A DNA stretch of 64,000 nt, taken from the NCBI RefSeq assembly GCF_004551525.1, contig NZ_SATR01000030.1, positions 1 through 64,000 of the forward strand. Direction: 5' to 3'. The notes under the pieces are model-generated. The model did not search any database and was not told the DNA's origin. It saw nothing but the letters and a program-made list of their open reading frames with translations. Positions 45,439 through 53,934 of the stretch are shown piece after piece (position 1 is the first letter of the stretch; each line of letters starts with the position of its first letter). Source of the DNA: Vibrio ouci (lineage in GTDB: Bacteria; Pseudomonadota; Gammaproteobacteria; Enterobacterales; Vibrionaceae). The position numbers were made by a program, and so were the translations under genes.

Positions 45439-46404
45439 TTACATAGCTGCGAGTTTCTTAACCACAGGCGCGCCGATCTTTTCTTCAAACTCAGCGTACA
45501 GCGGCTGCATTGCTTCACGGAATGGCGCTAAGTCTGGGTAAGTAACGTTCACGCCTTCTTTCTCAAAGAATGAAATCAGATCAGCTTCTTGCTGTTTCAC
45601 AGATGCAGTGTGTGCAGCACCCGCTTTAGCAACAGCTTTGCTTACGATCTCTTTTTCTTCTGCTGAAAGCTTTTGCCACGTCGGCTCAGAAATGATCACC
45701 ATCTGGTCATTAACGATGTGGTTAGTCATCGCCAAGTTGCCTTGAACTTCATAGAACTTCATGGTTTTGATGGTAGGTAACGGATTCTCTTGACCATCAA
45801 CAGCGTTAGTTTGCAGTGCTAGGTAAACTTCAGAGAAAGCCATCGGTGTTGGAGATGCACCTGACAGTTTTGCGTAGTTCAGATTTGGCTTAGCGTTTGG
45901 AACACGTAATTTAAGACCTTTAAAGTCTTCAATGTTATTTAGAGGGCGGTTAGAAGTGGTTTCACGCGTACCATTGTACCAAGTATCTAGCGCACGCCAG
46001 TTAAACTTAGTCAGCATTTCTTCACGAACACCTTGACCAAATTCCGAGTCGAACATACGACGCAGGTGATCGTAGTCGCGCGCAACATAAGGCAGTGTTA
46101 CCGCTTCGGCACGTGGGATCCAAAGACCCATTCGACCAAACTCAGCGTAAGTGATATCCAAATCACCCATACTTAGTTGTTGAAGCATTGCTCGGTCATC
46201 GCCTAGCTGGGCACTTGGGTACAGTGCTAGCTTCAACTCGCCATTACTCATCTCTTCGATTGTGTCCGCTAGAAGCTTCGCTGACGTGTATTCGACAGAA
46301 CCAACAGAAGCTTGCATACCCATTTTTAGCGTCGTTTCAGCATTAACTGTAGCAACGCAACCAAGAGCCAGCATAGCGATAGTAAGTTTGTTGATGGCTT
46401 TCAT
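45439..46404 (-). CDS. siaP: Sialic acid TRAP transporter periplasmic binding protein
   Basis: This 321-residue DctP-family protein has a signal peptide ending at TVNA (about residue 22). The carboxylate-binding arginine lies in the LKLRVPNAKPN region. Conserved motifs are YPSAQLGDDRAML, FSEVYLALQTNAVDGQENPL and MTNHIVND. ATG 46404 has AAGGGAA upstream. It is the first gene of siaPQM-nanA and is divergent from nanE across the inverted-repeat operator. Confidence 0.9.
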   Translation of the reverse strand: MKAINKLTIAMLALGCVATVNAETTLKMGMQASVGSVEYTSAKLLADTIEEMSNGELKLALYPSAQLGDDRAMLQQLSMGDLDITYAEFGRMGLWIPRAEAVTLPYVARDYDHLRRMFDSEFGQGVREEMLTKFNWRALDTWYNGTRETTSNRPLNNIEDFKGLKLRVPNAKPNLNYAKLSGASPTPMAFSEVYLALQTNAVDGQENPLPTIKTMKFYEVQGNLAMTNHIVNDQMVIISEPTWQKLSAEEKEIVSKAVAKAGAAHTASVKQQEADLISFFEKEGVNVTYPDLAPFREAMQPLYAEFEEKIGAPVVKKLAAM

Positions 46405-46653
46405 ATTATTCCCTTTTATTCGATTTTTACCTTGTTTCACCAATTTCAAAAAAAACTTTTATTTTGTTTGAAAAAAATCTTCGTTATGGATTATTATTGC
46501 CGTGAAGATTATTTTCAAACCAACTTTTTGCAAAATGTGATCGCGGACAAAAATTCGCCAGAGTTATCAATTGGCAGACTGATTAGACGAATTGTGATGG
46601 ATCGTTTTCTTCCCATCACTCCGCAATTCAACGCTTAATTTATGAGGCCCGTC
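46405..46653. promoter_or_regulatory. siaP-nanE divergent promoter with probable NanR operator
   Basis: GTTTGAAAAAAATCTTC (46466-46482) and GAAGATTATTTTCAAAC (46504-46520) form a 17-bp inverted repeat with one mismatch, separated by 21 bp. The arm centres are 38 bp apart. It sits between the two catabolic operons, where a shared repressor site is expected. An additional TTTCAAA half-site lies near 46445. Confidence 0.75.
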
Positions 46654-47364
46654 GTGAGAACAAAAAACCCAAATATCAATGAGTTAAAGTCATCTTTGCT
46701 AGGTCAAACAGTGGTTTCTATCCAGCCTGTTGTTGGTAGTCCATTAGAAAAAACAGAATTTATCGTCGCGATGGCGCTGGCTGCAGAACAAGCAGGAGCG
46801 AAAGCCCTTCGTATCGAAGGTGTCGAAAATGTCGCCGCTGTGGCTGCAGCGGTCAGTGTACCAATTATTGGAATCGTGAAACGTGACTTGCAGGACAGTC
46901 CTGTTCGCATCACACCTTTTGCCCGCGATGTTGATAACCTTGCGAATGCGGGAGCCACGATCATTGCCTTTGATGCTACCGATCGCGTTCGTCCAGAAAG
47001 CCGCGAACACATTGCACAAGCGATTAAGAACTCTGGTTGCTTTGCGATGGCAGACAGTTCTTGTTTTGAAGATGGCGAATGGGCCAACTCACAAGGTGTT
47101 GAAATCATTGGTTCAACGCTATCTGGCTATGTTGGCGATGTAGAGCCTACAGAGCCAGATTTGCAATTGGTGAAACAGTTTTCCCAAGCGGGATTCTTTA
47201 CAATGGCAGAAGGTCGCTACAACACACCAGAGCTAGCGGCTCAAGCGATAGAAGCCGGCGCAGTAGCGGTCACTGTTGGTTCAGCGATTACTCGCCTAGA
47301 AGTGGTCACCAACTGGTTTAATGCCGCAACGCAAGCGGTAGGGGAAAAGCAATGCACACACTAG
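46654..47364 (+). CDS. nanE: N-acylglucosamine-6-phosphate 2-epimerase
   Basis: It converts ManNAc-6-P to GlcNAc-6-P in the cytoplasm. I chose GTG 46654, which has GAGG 6 bp upstream; ATG 46642 lacks a ribosome site and would add four residues. This 236-residue TIM-barrel protein shows IVKRDLQDSPVRITPF and the phosphate-binding AVTVGSAITRLE. It overlaps nanK by 13 bp. Confidence 0.9.
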   Translation: MRTKNPNINELKSSLLGQTVVSIQPVVGSPLEKTEFIVAMALAAEQAGAKALRIEGVENVAAVAAAVSVPIIGIVKRDLQDSPVRITPFARDVDNLANAGATIIAFDATDRVRPESREHIAQAIKNSGCFAMADSSCFEDGEWANSQGVEIIGSTLSGYVGDVEPTEPDLQLVKQFSQAGFFTMAEGRYNTPELAAQAIEAGAVAVTVGSAITRLEVVTNWFNAATQAVGEKQCTH

Positions 47365-48215
47365 CCATCGACATTGGCGGAACCAAGATAGCCATAGGCT
47401 TAGTCAAAAATGGTGAGCTCATCGAACGCGCTCAGATCCCGACGCCTAAAGCGCAAAGTGCAGCTCAGTTTGCCCAAGTCATACTGGCGCGCGCAGAGCA
47501 GTGGCTGCCAACAATAAACAATATCGGGGTGTCGACAACGGGCTTGGTCACCAAAGGCGGGATCTCAGCCATCAACCCAGATACCTTAGCTTTTCCAAGC
47601 CCTTTCCCACTTGCCCAAGCGCTGGAGTCACTGACCAATAAACCAGTCGCGATGCTCAACGACGCCCAAGCTGCGGCATGGTACGAGTTTATTAAACTTG
47701 ATACAGCGGTGGAAAATATGGCGTTCATTACTGTCTCTACCGGGGTTGGTGGCGGTATTATCATTGATGGTAAATTACATAAAGGCGGCGCAGGCTTAGC
47801 GGGGCATGTCGGTCATATCTCTATTGATAGCCAAGGCCCGCAATGCGGTTGTGGCCAGATAGGGTGTGTGGAAGCGATCGCTTCTGGTACCGCGATTAAA
47901 AAAGCCAGCAATGCTGAGTTTAATCCACCCATTAGCAATATCGACCTTTTTGAGCGAGCGGACAACAACCCTATCGCCGAAGCGATCATCGCTCACAGTG
48001 CCCAAGCCATTGCTACACTATGCTGTAACTTAAAAGCGACGCTGGATCTGGATGTGATTGTTCTAGGTGGTGGTGTTGGACTCGCCAAAGGCTATTTAGA
48101 GCGTGTAAGACAAGCGATTCAAACGCGACCAAATGCGTTTCAAATCCCTGTAACTGAAGCAGTCGGCAACTACGATGCTTGTCTACTTGGCGCAGCCTAT
48201 CAATTTAAGGAGTAA
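47352..48215 (+). CDS. nanK: N-acetylmannosamine kinase (ROK family)
   Basis: This 287-residue ROK kinase phosphorylates ManNAc. The ATP motif is DIGGTKIAIG at the N-terminus. The substrate region includes LNDAQAAAWYE, and the zinc motif is GHVGH followed by CGCGQIGCVE. A GGGGA-type ribosome site precedes ATG 47352 inside nanE, so the two are coupled. NagA follows after 3 bp. Confidence 0.92.
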   Translation: MHTLAIDIGGTKIAIGLVKNGELIERAQIPTPKAQSAAQFAQVILARAEQWLPTINNIGVSTTGLVTKGGISAINPDTLAFPSPFPLAQALESLTNKPVAMLNDAQAAAWYEFIKLDTAVENMAFITVSTGVGGGIIIDGKLHKGGAGLAGHVGHISIDSQGPQCGCGQIGCVEAIASGTAIKKASNAEFNPPISNIDLFERADNNPIAEAIIAHSAQAIATLCCNLKATLDLDVIVLGGGVGLAKGYLERVRQAIQTRPNAFQIPVTEAVGNYDACLLGAAYQFKE

Positions 48216-48218
48216 AGA

Positions 48219-49352
48219 ATGGGACTCAAAGCCATCTCGGCCCCACGTATTTTTGACGGTAATCAAAACCATACTGATGCTGCATTAGTTTGGGATGAAG
48301 AACATATTCACACCATCATCCCGATATCTGAGTTGACCGATGATATTGAGCACCAACACTTTGCTGATGCACTTATCGCCCCTGGTTTTATCGATATTCA
48401 AGTTAATGGCGGCGGAGGGGTAATGTTTAATAATACCATTACCCCACAAGGTATCGACACCATCTGCTCTGCTCACCGTAAACACGGCACTGCCTATTTG
48501 CTACCGACTTTGATCAGCTCTACACCGGAAAACATTCAATTGGCACTCAATGCAACAGAGCAAGGGATGAGCGATCAGATTGCCGGTCTACTGGGTGTCC
48601 ACCTTGAAGGGCCTTGGCTAAACAAGGATAAAAAAGGGGCCCACGATCCCAATTTGTTTTATGCGCCAAGCGTTGAAGACCTTAACCAGTTTACTTGGCC
48701 AAGTCAGGGGAAGGTTTTAGTTACCGCTGCAGTAGAGAACATCGAACCAAGTGCCTTGAACTGGATGAAAGCACAAAACTTCACCTTATCTTGTGGTCAT
48801 AGCAACGCCAAAGCATCACAGTTAACCGAAGAAAAACTCAGCTATGTCGACGGGTTTACCCACCTATTTAATGCCATGTCACCCTTTGAAGGCAGAGAGC
48901 CTGGTGTGGTAGGAACAGCGCTAAATACCGATAGTGCTTGGTGTTCAATCATTACCGATAATATCCACGTTCATCCGCAAAGCTTCCTACTTGCCCACAA
49001 AGCCAAACCGCAAGGTAAAATGTTGATTGTCACTGATGCGATGGCGACAGTTGGTAGCGAAAAAGGTTATTTCGAGCTAGATGGCGAAGTGATCCGTGTT
49101 GTAGACAATAAGTTGGTCAACAGTAGAGGCAGCCTCGCTGGCGCGCATATTGGTATGGATGAGTCAGTCGCAAACGTCATTGAATGGGGGATTTCTGAGG
49201 ACGAAGCGCTCAAGATGGCTTCAACCTACCCCGCACAAGCGCTGCAATGCGAAAAGCTTGGCGAACTAAAGAGTGGCTTCCGCGCCTCCGCGACCGTATT
49301 AGACCAAGATTACCGAAGTCAGGCGGTGCTCGTAGATGGCAAGCTGTACTAA
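48219..49352 (+). CDS. nagA: N-acetylglucosamine-6-phosphate deacetylase
   Basis: This 377-residue amidohydrolase produces GlcN-6-P and acetate. Metal and substrate motifs are HLEGPWL, LSCGHSNA, FTHLFNAMSPF and the catalytic Asp in IVTDAMAT. AAGGAG lies 6 bp upstream of the start. It is the last gene of nanE-nanK-nagA. The next enzyme, NagB, is not in this window. Confidence 0.93.
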   Translation: MGLKAISAPRIFDGNQNHTDAALVWDEEHIHTIIPISELTDDIEHQHFADALIAPGFIDIQVNGGGGVMFNNTITPQGIDTICSAHRKHGTAYLLPTLISSTPENIQLALNATEQGMSDQIAGLLGVHLEGPWLNKDKKGAHDPNLFYAPSVEDLNQFTWPSQGKVLVTAAVENIEPSALNWMKAQNFTLSCGHSNAKASQLTEEKLSYVDGFTHLFNAMSPFEGREPGVVGTALNTDSAWCSIITDNIHVHPQSFLLAHKAKPQGKMLIVTDAMATVGSEKGYFELDGEVIRVVDNKLVNSRGSLAGAHIGMDESVANVIEWGISEDEALKMASTYPAQALQCEKLGELKSGFRASATVLDQDYRSQAVLVDGKLY

Positions 49353-49378
49353 AAAAGGAGGCCATCGCCTCCTTTTTT
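49351..49378 (+). terminator. Strong terminator after nagA
   Basis: A 12-bp stem AAAAAAGGAGGC/GCCTCCTTTTTT with loop CATC ends in T residues. It also works for the convergent MFS gene, whose stop is at 49381. Confidence 0.9.
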
Positions 49379-49380
49379 GT

Positions 49381-50499
49381 TTATCGAGCCAGCTTCGCCA
49401 CCAGCAATACCGCGCCAAATACGCTAAGCGCCATACCAAGGTCTTGCATTACCCCGACAGCTGACAAGCCAAGACCAATCATCAAATAGTACATCAATCC
49501 AAACAGAGCACCTGCACTGCCAGCCTGAGCCTTGTACTTGATGAGTGCGCCGCTTAATAGATTGGGAATTCCCACTCCAAACGAGGCAACAATCACTAAC
49601 ATAGGAGCCAAGAACCATAAGCTTGATTGCAGTGCCCATACACCGAGCGCACCGACTAATGCCCCGCTGACCGCTAGCCTGACCAACAAACTAGATCGCC
49701 ATTCACGCTGCAATAAACTCTTATTGATGATGCTACCGATAAAAGTGCCTAAGGCTAATACTGCGCCACTGTAACCAAATTGTTGGCTGGTTAGTCCCAT
49801 AGTTTCAAACACAAACGGACCTTGAAGATAATAGCTGAACAACAAGATGTTAAAGCCAGCAACCATCACAGCATCGAGCCAAAGGCTCTTATCAAGTATC
49901 ATCTGCTTAGCTAAAGCGACGATGTCAGGCTTGCTAATATGTTCCGCTTTGGTTTCAGGTAAACAGCAACAACATACTAGCAGTAACACTAAAGCCAATA
50001 ACGACAAAGCAGTAAATACGCCTTGGTAGCCAGCGAGTTCAGACAACAAGCCGCCAGACATTAAGCCAAGCACTGGGCTAATCGAAATACCCATTCCCAT
50101 GTAACCGAACACTTTGGCGAGTCCTGGCCCATCATAGCTATCACGCAGCATGGTTTGCGTCACCACAGAGCCCACAGCTGCACCAAAAGCACTCAACGCT
50201 CTAAATAACATCAAACATTCAAATTGATTGGCAAACAAAGCACCTATCGCCGCCAACCCATAGACGGTTAAACCAAGTAGCATCGCGCGCCTACGACCAA
50301 GATAGTCTGCCGCAATACCCCAAAAAACCACGCCAACCGCAAACGCAGTAAAATAAATGGATAATGTTTGGCCAGCCATACTACTGCTCACCTCAAACGC
50401 TTGGGCGATATGAGGCAATACCGGGCTGTAGATCGTTTCAATGATTTGCGGAAACATCATCAACGCCACCATGAGCCAAACAGAAGGGATTTTATTCAT
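49381..50499 (-). CDS. MFS multidrug efflux transporter (Bcr/CflA-like)
   Basis: This 372-residue inner-membrane protein of about 12 helices has the MFS motif A-like GIAADYLGRRRAMLLG. The Bcr/CflA-type N-terminus includes IYSPVLPHIAQAFEVSSSMAGQTLS, and motif C is in GYMGMGISISPVLGLMSGG. It is probably a drug/proton antiporter. It is divergent from an AraC-type gene at 50599, the likely regulator. Confidence 0.85.
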   Translation of the reverse strand: MNKIPSVWLMVALMMFPQIIETIYSPVLPHIAQAFEVSSSMAGQTLSIYFTAFAVGVVFWGIAADYLGRRRAMLLGLTVYGLAAIGALFANQFECLMLFRALSAFGAAVGSVVTQTMLRDSYDGPGLAKVFGYMGMGISISPVLGLMSGGLLSELAGYQGVFTALSLLALVLLLVCCCCLPETKAEHISKPDIVALAKQMILDKSLWLDAVMVAGFNILLFSYYLQGPFVFETMGLTSQQFGYSGAVLALGTFIGSIINKSLLQREWRSSLLVRLAVSGALVGALGVWALQSSLWFLAPMLVIVASFGVGIPNLLSGALIKYKAQAGSAGALFGLMYYLMIGLGLSAVGVMQDLGMALSVFGAVLLVAKLAR

Positions 50500-50598
50500 C
50501 TCTTACTCACTAAGTTTCTAAAAAGTGAGCGCAGTTTAATGAAGAGTGCTAAAGTCCAAATAACGACATTGGAACAATAAACTTCAAAATAGAGACAA

Positions 50599-51372
50599 AT
50601 GGCACTAATTGATGAGTCAACTCGCTTCAATGCGGACGAGTTATGTAGCCCAGTTATTGGTATTGCAGTAAGAATTGGCAAGCATGATTCTGGCATGCAC
50701 ACCCACAACAAAGCTCAATTACTCTATGCGCCACAAGGGTGTATGAGCATTCAACTTAAAGGGAAGAAAAGTGTTTTACCACCCACGCGCGCAGCTTGGA
50801 TTCCTGCGGGTGTTGAGCACTGCGCAACCATGAATAATGTCGTCGAGTATCGTTCACTCTATTTCTCGCCCGCTATCACGCCACCTATTGAGCAAATCAA
50901 AGTTGTAGAAGTGAACTCCTTACTGCAAGCGCTAATCGAGCGCATGGCTTTTTGGCCGTGGGATAAGCCAGAGCCAGAAATGCGCAATACGCTCGCCCTA
51001 TTTATCGAAGAGCTCGAACAAGCGCCAGAGCAATCTCTCTCATTGCCACTTCCAACAGATCCAAGGCTTATAACGTGGATTAACTCACTCGGTCACCCCA
51101 CCTCCGTTGCTCCCGCTCTCAACCAATTAGCCAATCAAGTAGGCGCAAGCAGCAAAACTATCAGCCGCATCTTTAACAAAGAAACCGGTATGCCCTACCA
51201 ATCTTGGCGGCAACAATGGCGATTATTGAGATCGATTGAACTGTTATCACAAGGTCTGCAAGTCAATGACGTCGCCTATCAGCTAGAGTTTTCCAGCGAC
51301 AGTGCATTCATTACCTTCTTCAAGCAGCAAACTGGGGCTACGCCTCTCCAATATTTGCACTCATCTGCTTGA
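50599..51372 (+). CDS. AraC-family regulator divergent from the MFS gene
   Basis: This 257-residue protein has an N-terminal cupin (GMHTHNKAQLLYAPQG...TRAAWIPAGVEHCA) and a C-terminal HTH pair. The HTH pair includes LANQVGASSKTISRIFNKETG and VNDVAYQLEFSSDSAFITFFKQQTG, then ATPLQY. The gap to the MFS gene is 99 bp. It probably controls that transporter. Confidence 0.87.
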   Translation: MALIDESTRFNADELCSPVIGIAVRIGKHDSGMHTHNKAQLLYAPQGCMSIQLKGKKSVLPPTRAAWIPAGVEHCATMNNVVEYRSLYFSPAITPPIEQIKVVEVNSLLQALIERMAFWPWDKPEPEMRNTLALFIEELEQAPEQSLSLPLPTDPRLITWINSLGHPTSVAPALNQLANQVGASSKTISRIFNKETGMPYQSWRQQWRLLRSIELLSQGLQVNDVAYQLEFSSDSAFITFFKQQTGATPLQYLHSSA

Positions 51373-51421
51373 TTAAATTGGCCTTTGCTCCAACAATATC
51401 GATATCGAATCGGAGGTATCC

Positions 51422-52288
51422 ATGTCTGACAAAATCTCAACCACTGCTTTAGCCAAACTACGTAGCCTAGAAGCAAAAGAACTCTTCAACGAGTTAAAAA
51501 CCGCTGGTTACATTAATCGTGGTGAAGATGGCTGGGTGCTTACCGAACTAGGCAGTAAGTTTGGTGGCGAATACGTGAATCACACCAAGTTTGGTCAATT
51601 TATTGTCTGGCCTGAGAACCTGCTGATCGATACCGATGCCACCAGCGGTAAGACGCTAAGTGCGACTCAAATTGGCCAACGCTTCTCTTTAAACGCAAAG
51701 AAGATCAATCAACTACTTCAAGAACTCGGCTGGATAGAAAAAACCGACGATGGTTGGCATGTCACCGCCTCAGGGCTTACTGTTGGTGGTTATCAACGCG
51801 AAGACAAAGAGAGTGGTCAAAAATTCGCTGTTTGGCACGACTCTATTGCACGCAATAAGCGATTACGCCAATCTGTAGTCGAGTTCTCAGGGCAAGATGC
51901 CGAAGCACATGCTACCGACAAGTCACTCTCTAGCTTCAGGCAAAAATTTGAAGCGAAACACCGCACCTTAGACGGCCATTATGTTCGCTCCAAAGGTGAG
52001 CTCATCATCGACAATTGGCTGTATATGAATGGCGTCGTCCACGCATACGATAGACAACTTCCGATCGAACAAGATGTATTGAGCGATTTCTACCTACCAA
52101 GCGGGAAAGTCTATTTACAATATTGGGGCAGTGATACCGGAGAGGTACCTGAAACCGAGCGACAGGCCATTCGACAAATCTATGAGCAGCACAACTTCGC
52201 CTTAATTGAAGTTCTGCCAGAAGAAGTAGCCCAATTGGATGATGTGCTACCTGCGCGGCTAAAAGCATTTGGTATTAAGGCCTATTAA
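51422..52288 (+). CDS. Tandem winged-helix-like protein with degenerate PD-(D/E)XK-like C-domain
   Basis: This 288-residue protein has a perfect GGAGGT ribosome site. The N-terminal part holds an internal duplication: GWVLTELGSKFGGEY...FGQFIVWPENL (about 37-70) and GWHVTASGLTVGGYQ...GQKFAVWHDSI (about 110-142). These resemble small DNA-binding or antirepressor-like modules. The C-terminal part (about 193-285) resembles nuclease domains of the SKGE...DF.LP...EYWG type: SKGELIIDNWLYMNG and SDFYLPSGKVYLQYWG. Gln replaces the usual Glu. Vibrio homologues have been labelled glycerol kinase, which nothing in the sequence supports. Confidence 0.65.
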   Translation: MSDKISTTALAKLRSLEAKELFNELKTAGYINRGEDGWVLTELGSKFGGEYVNHTKFGQFIVWPENLLIDTDATSGKTLSATQIGQRFSLNAKKINQLLQELGWIEKTDDGWHVTASGLTVGGYQREDKESGQKFAVWHDSIARNKRLRQSVVEFSGQDAEAHATDKSLSSFRQKFEAKHRTLDGHYVRSKGELIIDNWLYMNGVVHAYDRQLPIEQDVLSDFYLPSGKVYLQYWGSDTGEVPETERQAIRQIYEQHNFALIEVLPEEVAQLDDVLPARLKAFGIKAY

Positions 52289-52300
52289 GTTGATACAAAA

Positions 52301-52330
52301 AAGCCCGCTTAGATCGCTCTAAGCGGGCTT
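52301..52330. terminator. Bidirectional terminator
   Basis: A perfect 13-bp stem AAGCCCGCTTAGA/TCTAAGCGGGCTT with loop TCGC lies between two convergent genes. There are A/T runs on both sides. Confidence 0.85.
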
Positions 52331-52345
52331 TAAAATACTCTAAAA

Positions 52346-52774
52346 TTACTTACTGTAGCGCGCGATAGCCGCTTCTTCCTTCGACACCACTGTTTTACCA
52401 ATTGGTGCTAATGAAATGTACGCCAGTTTCAAATGCTGTAGCGCGAATGGAATACCGATGATGGTAATGAAACACGCCACTGCCGACATAATATGACCAA
52501 TAGCAAGCCAAATACCAGCCAATAAGAACCAAACAATGTTACCTATCGTCCCAAGTGGACTGGTACCAATATCCATCTCTTTGGTTAACTCGTCACGGCT
52601 AATCACTTCTTGACCAAACGGGAAGAAAGAGAAATTACCGATAACGAAACATGCTCGTCCCCAAGGGATACCAATAATACTGATAAAGCAAATCAAACCA
52701 ACTAGCCACCAAGCTAGCCCCATGATCACACCACCACACAAAAACCAAATTATATTACCGAGAACTCTAAGCAC
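52346..52774 (-). CDS. YccF-family inner-membrane protein
   Basis: This 142-residue membrane protein has two copies of a repeat. The first is LGNIIWFLCGG...IIGIPWGRACFVIGNFSFFPFG; the second is IGNIVWFLLAG...IIGIPFALQHLKLAYISLAPIG. This duplicated layout is that of YccF/DUF307. Its function is unknown. It is 20 bp downstream of the monooxygenase gene. Confidence 0.88.
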   Translation of the reverse strand: MLRVLGNIIWFLCGGVIMGLAWWLVGLICFISIIGIPWGRACFVIGNFSFFPFGQEVISRDELTKEMDIGTSPLGTIGNIVWFLLAGIWLAIGHIMSAVACFITIIGIPFALQHLKLAYISLAPIGKTVVSKEEAAIARYSK

Positions 52775-52794
52775 TCTATTTCTCCTATCAAAGT

Positions 52795-53088
52795 CTAACT
52801 GTAGACCGGCTTATAATGCTCTACAGTTGGGAATGGATCGTAAAAATGGTGTAAAAGAGCCTTCCATTCCTGATATTCAGCAGACTGCCTAAAGCCCTGC
52901 TCGTGATCTTCTAATGTTTCCCAGTTTACCAACAAAATGTAGCGGCTTGGGTTTTCAATACAGCGTTGTAGCTGATGCGACACATAGCCTTTCATACTTG
53001 AAATAATAGCCTGTGCCTTTGCAAAATTGTGTTCAAACTCTGTCTCAAGATTTGGCTTTACATCTAAGATTGCGACTTCCAGTATCAT
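52795..53088 (-). CDS. Antibiotic biosynthesis monooxygenase-domain protein
   Basis: This 97-residue single ABM domain shows IISSMKGYVSHQLQRCIENPSRYILLVNWE and FRQSAEYQEWKALLHHFYDPFP, typical of the family. Members are small dimeric ferredoxin-like folds, often heme- or quinone-linked oxygenases. The substrate is unknown. Confidence 0.85.
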   Translation of the reverse strand: MILEVAILDVKPNLETEFEHNFAKAQAIISSMKGYVSHQLQRCIENPSRYILLVNWETLEDHEQGFRQSAEYQEWKALLHHFYDPFPTVEHYKPVYS

Positions 53089-53123
53089 GATCTTTCCTTA
53101 ACGTAAGATGAATATCACCTAAT

Positions 53124-53852
53124 TTATTGCAAACCTTGCCACACTGCGGTTGCTCCACTAATAGAACAAAGCAGCAGAGCACCAATGCGAATCTTCTCTT
53201 TAGGTAATGTTTGTGTCGTGAGTCTTGCTAATTTATACCCCAACCAAGCTGCAGGAATCAAAGGCACAGTAATCCACACATGGTGCATAGTTAGGAAACC
53301 CGCTGGCATCTGAATGATCAAGGATATCATCGAACTAAAAACAAAGAATGCGGATAAGTTACCACGCAACTGATTCGCTTCTTGATGCTGCAACAGTAGC
53401 GCCATCGGCGGGCCGCCAATCCCTGAACTGGTACCAAAGAAACCAGAGAAAAATCCGGCTATCGTCATGCGCGCTGGCGTTGGTTCAATACGAAACGGTA
53501 GTAGGCTTACGATCACTGCAAACAGCACCAATGCGCCCAGCCATAGAGCTAGCAAGTCTGTTGAAACCATCACTAGCAGTACACCACCAGCAATCGAGCC
53601 AGGAACTCGGCCGATAAGCGCCATTTTCAGCCCGCCAATCTCAACACTATCACGATGCTTCATCGCATTAAGAATGGAGATAAACAACGCGACAAGACAA
53701 ATCGGTGCTGGCACGTAGTCAGGTGAAATCAAAAACAATAACGGGGCAGCGACAATCGCTAAACCAAAGCCAATCGCAGTCTGTACAAAAGAGCCTAAGA
53801 AAATGAGTAAGGCCGCGATCAATGCTTCGGGAGTCATCCATTCAGCAAGCAT
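53124..53852 (-). CDS. TSUP (TauE/SafE) family membrane transporter
   Basis: This 242-residue integral membrane protein has repeated TSUP halves. They show FLGSFVQTAIGFGLAIVAAPLLFL at the N-terminus and FFSGFFGTSSGIGGPPMALLLQH in the middle. These transporters export or import sulfite, organosulfonates or similar anions. The substrate is not visible. Confidence 0.85.
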   Translation of the reverse strand: MLAEWMTPEALIAALLIFLGSFVQTAIGFGLAIVAAPLLFLISPDYVPAPICLVALFISILNAMKHRDSVEIGGLKMALIGRVPGSIAGGVLLVMVSTDLLALWLGALVLFAVIVSLLPFRIEPTPARMTIAGFFSGFFGTSSGIGGPPMALLLQHQEANQLRGNLSAFFVFSSMISLIIQMPAGFLTMHHVWITVPLIPAAWLGYKLARLTTQTLPKEKIRIGALLLCSISGATAVWQGLQ

Positions 53853-53880
53853 ATAAAGTATTTATTATCATAGAAAAAAC

Positions 53881-53917
53881 TAAGCCCATCATAATCGAAA
53901 TGAAAATGATGGGCTTA
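53881..53917 (-). terminator. Terminator downstream of the rhodanese-MFS operon
   Basis: A perfect 12-bp stem TAAGCCCATCAT/ATGATGGGCTTA with a 13-base loop is followed by a T run on the minus strand. It begins 18 bp after the MFS stop. Confidence 0.8.
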
Positions 53918-53934
53918 CAAATTATTCAGTTTTC

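Noticed and set aside
46486..46638. Possible 50-residue protein upstream of nanE
   Set aside because: Its start overlaps the 17-bp inverted repeat and there is no ribosome site; it is more likely operator and leader DNA.
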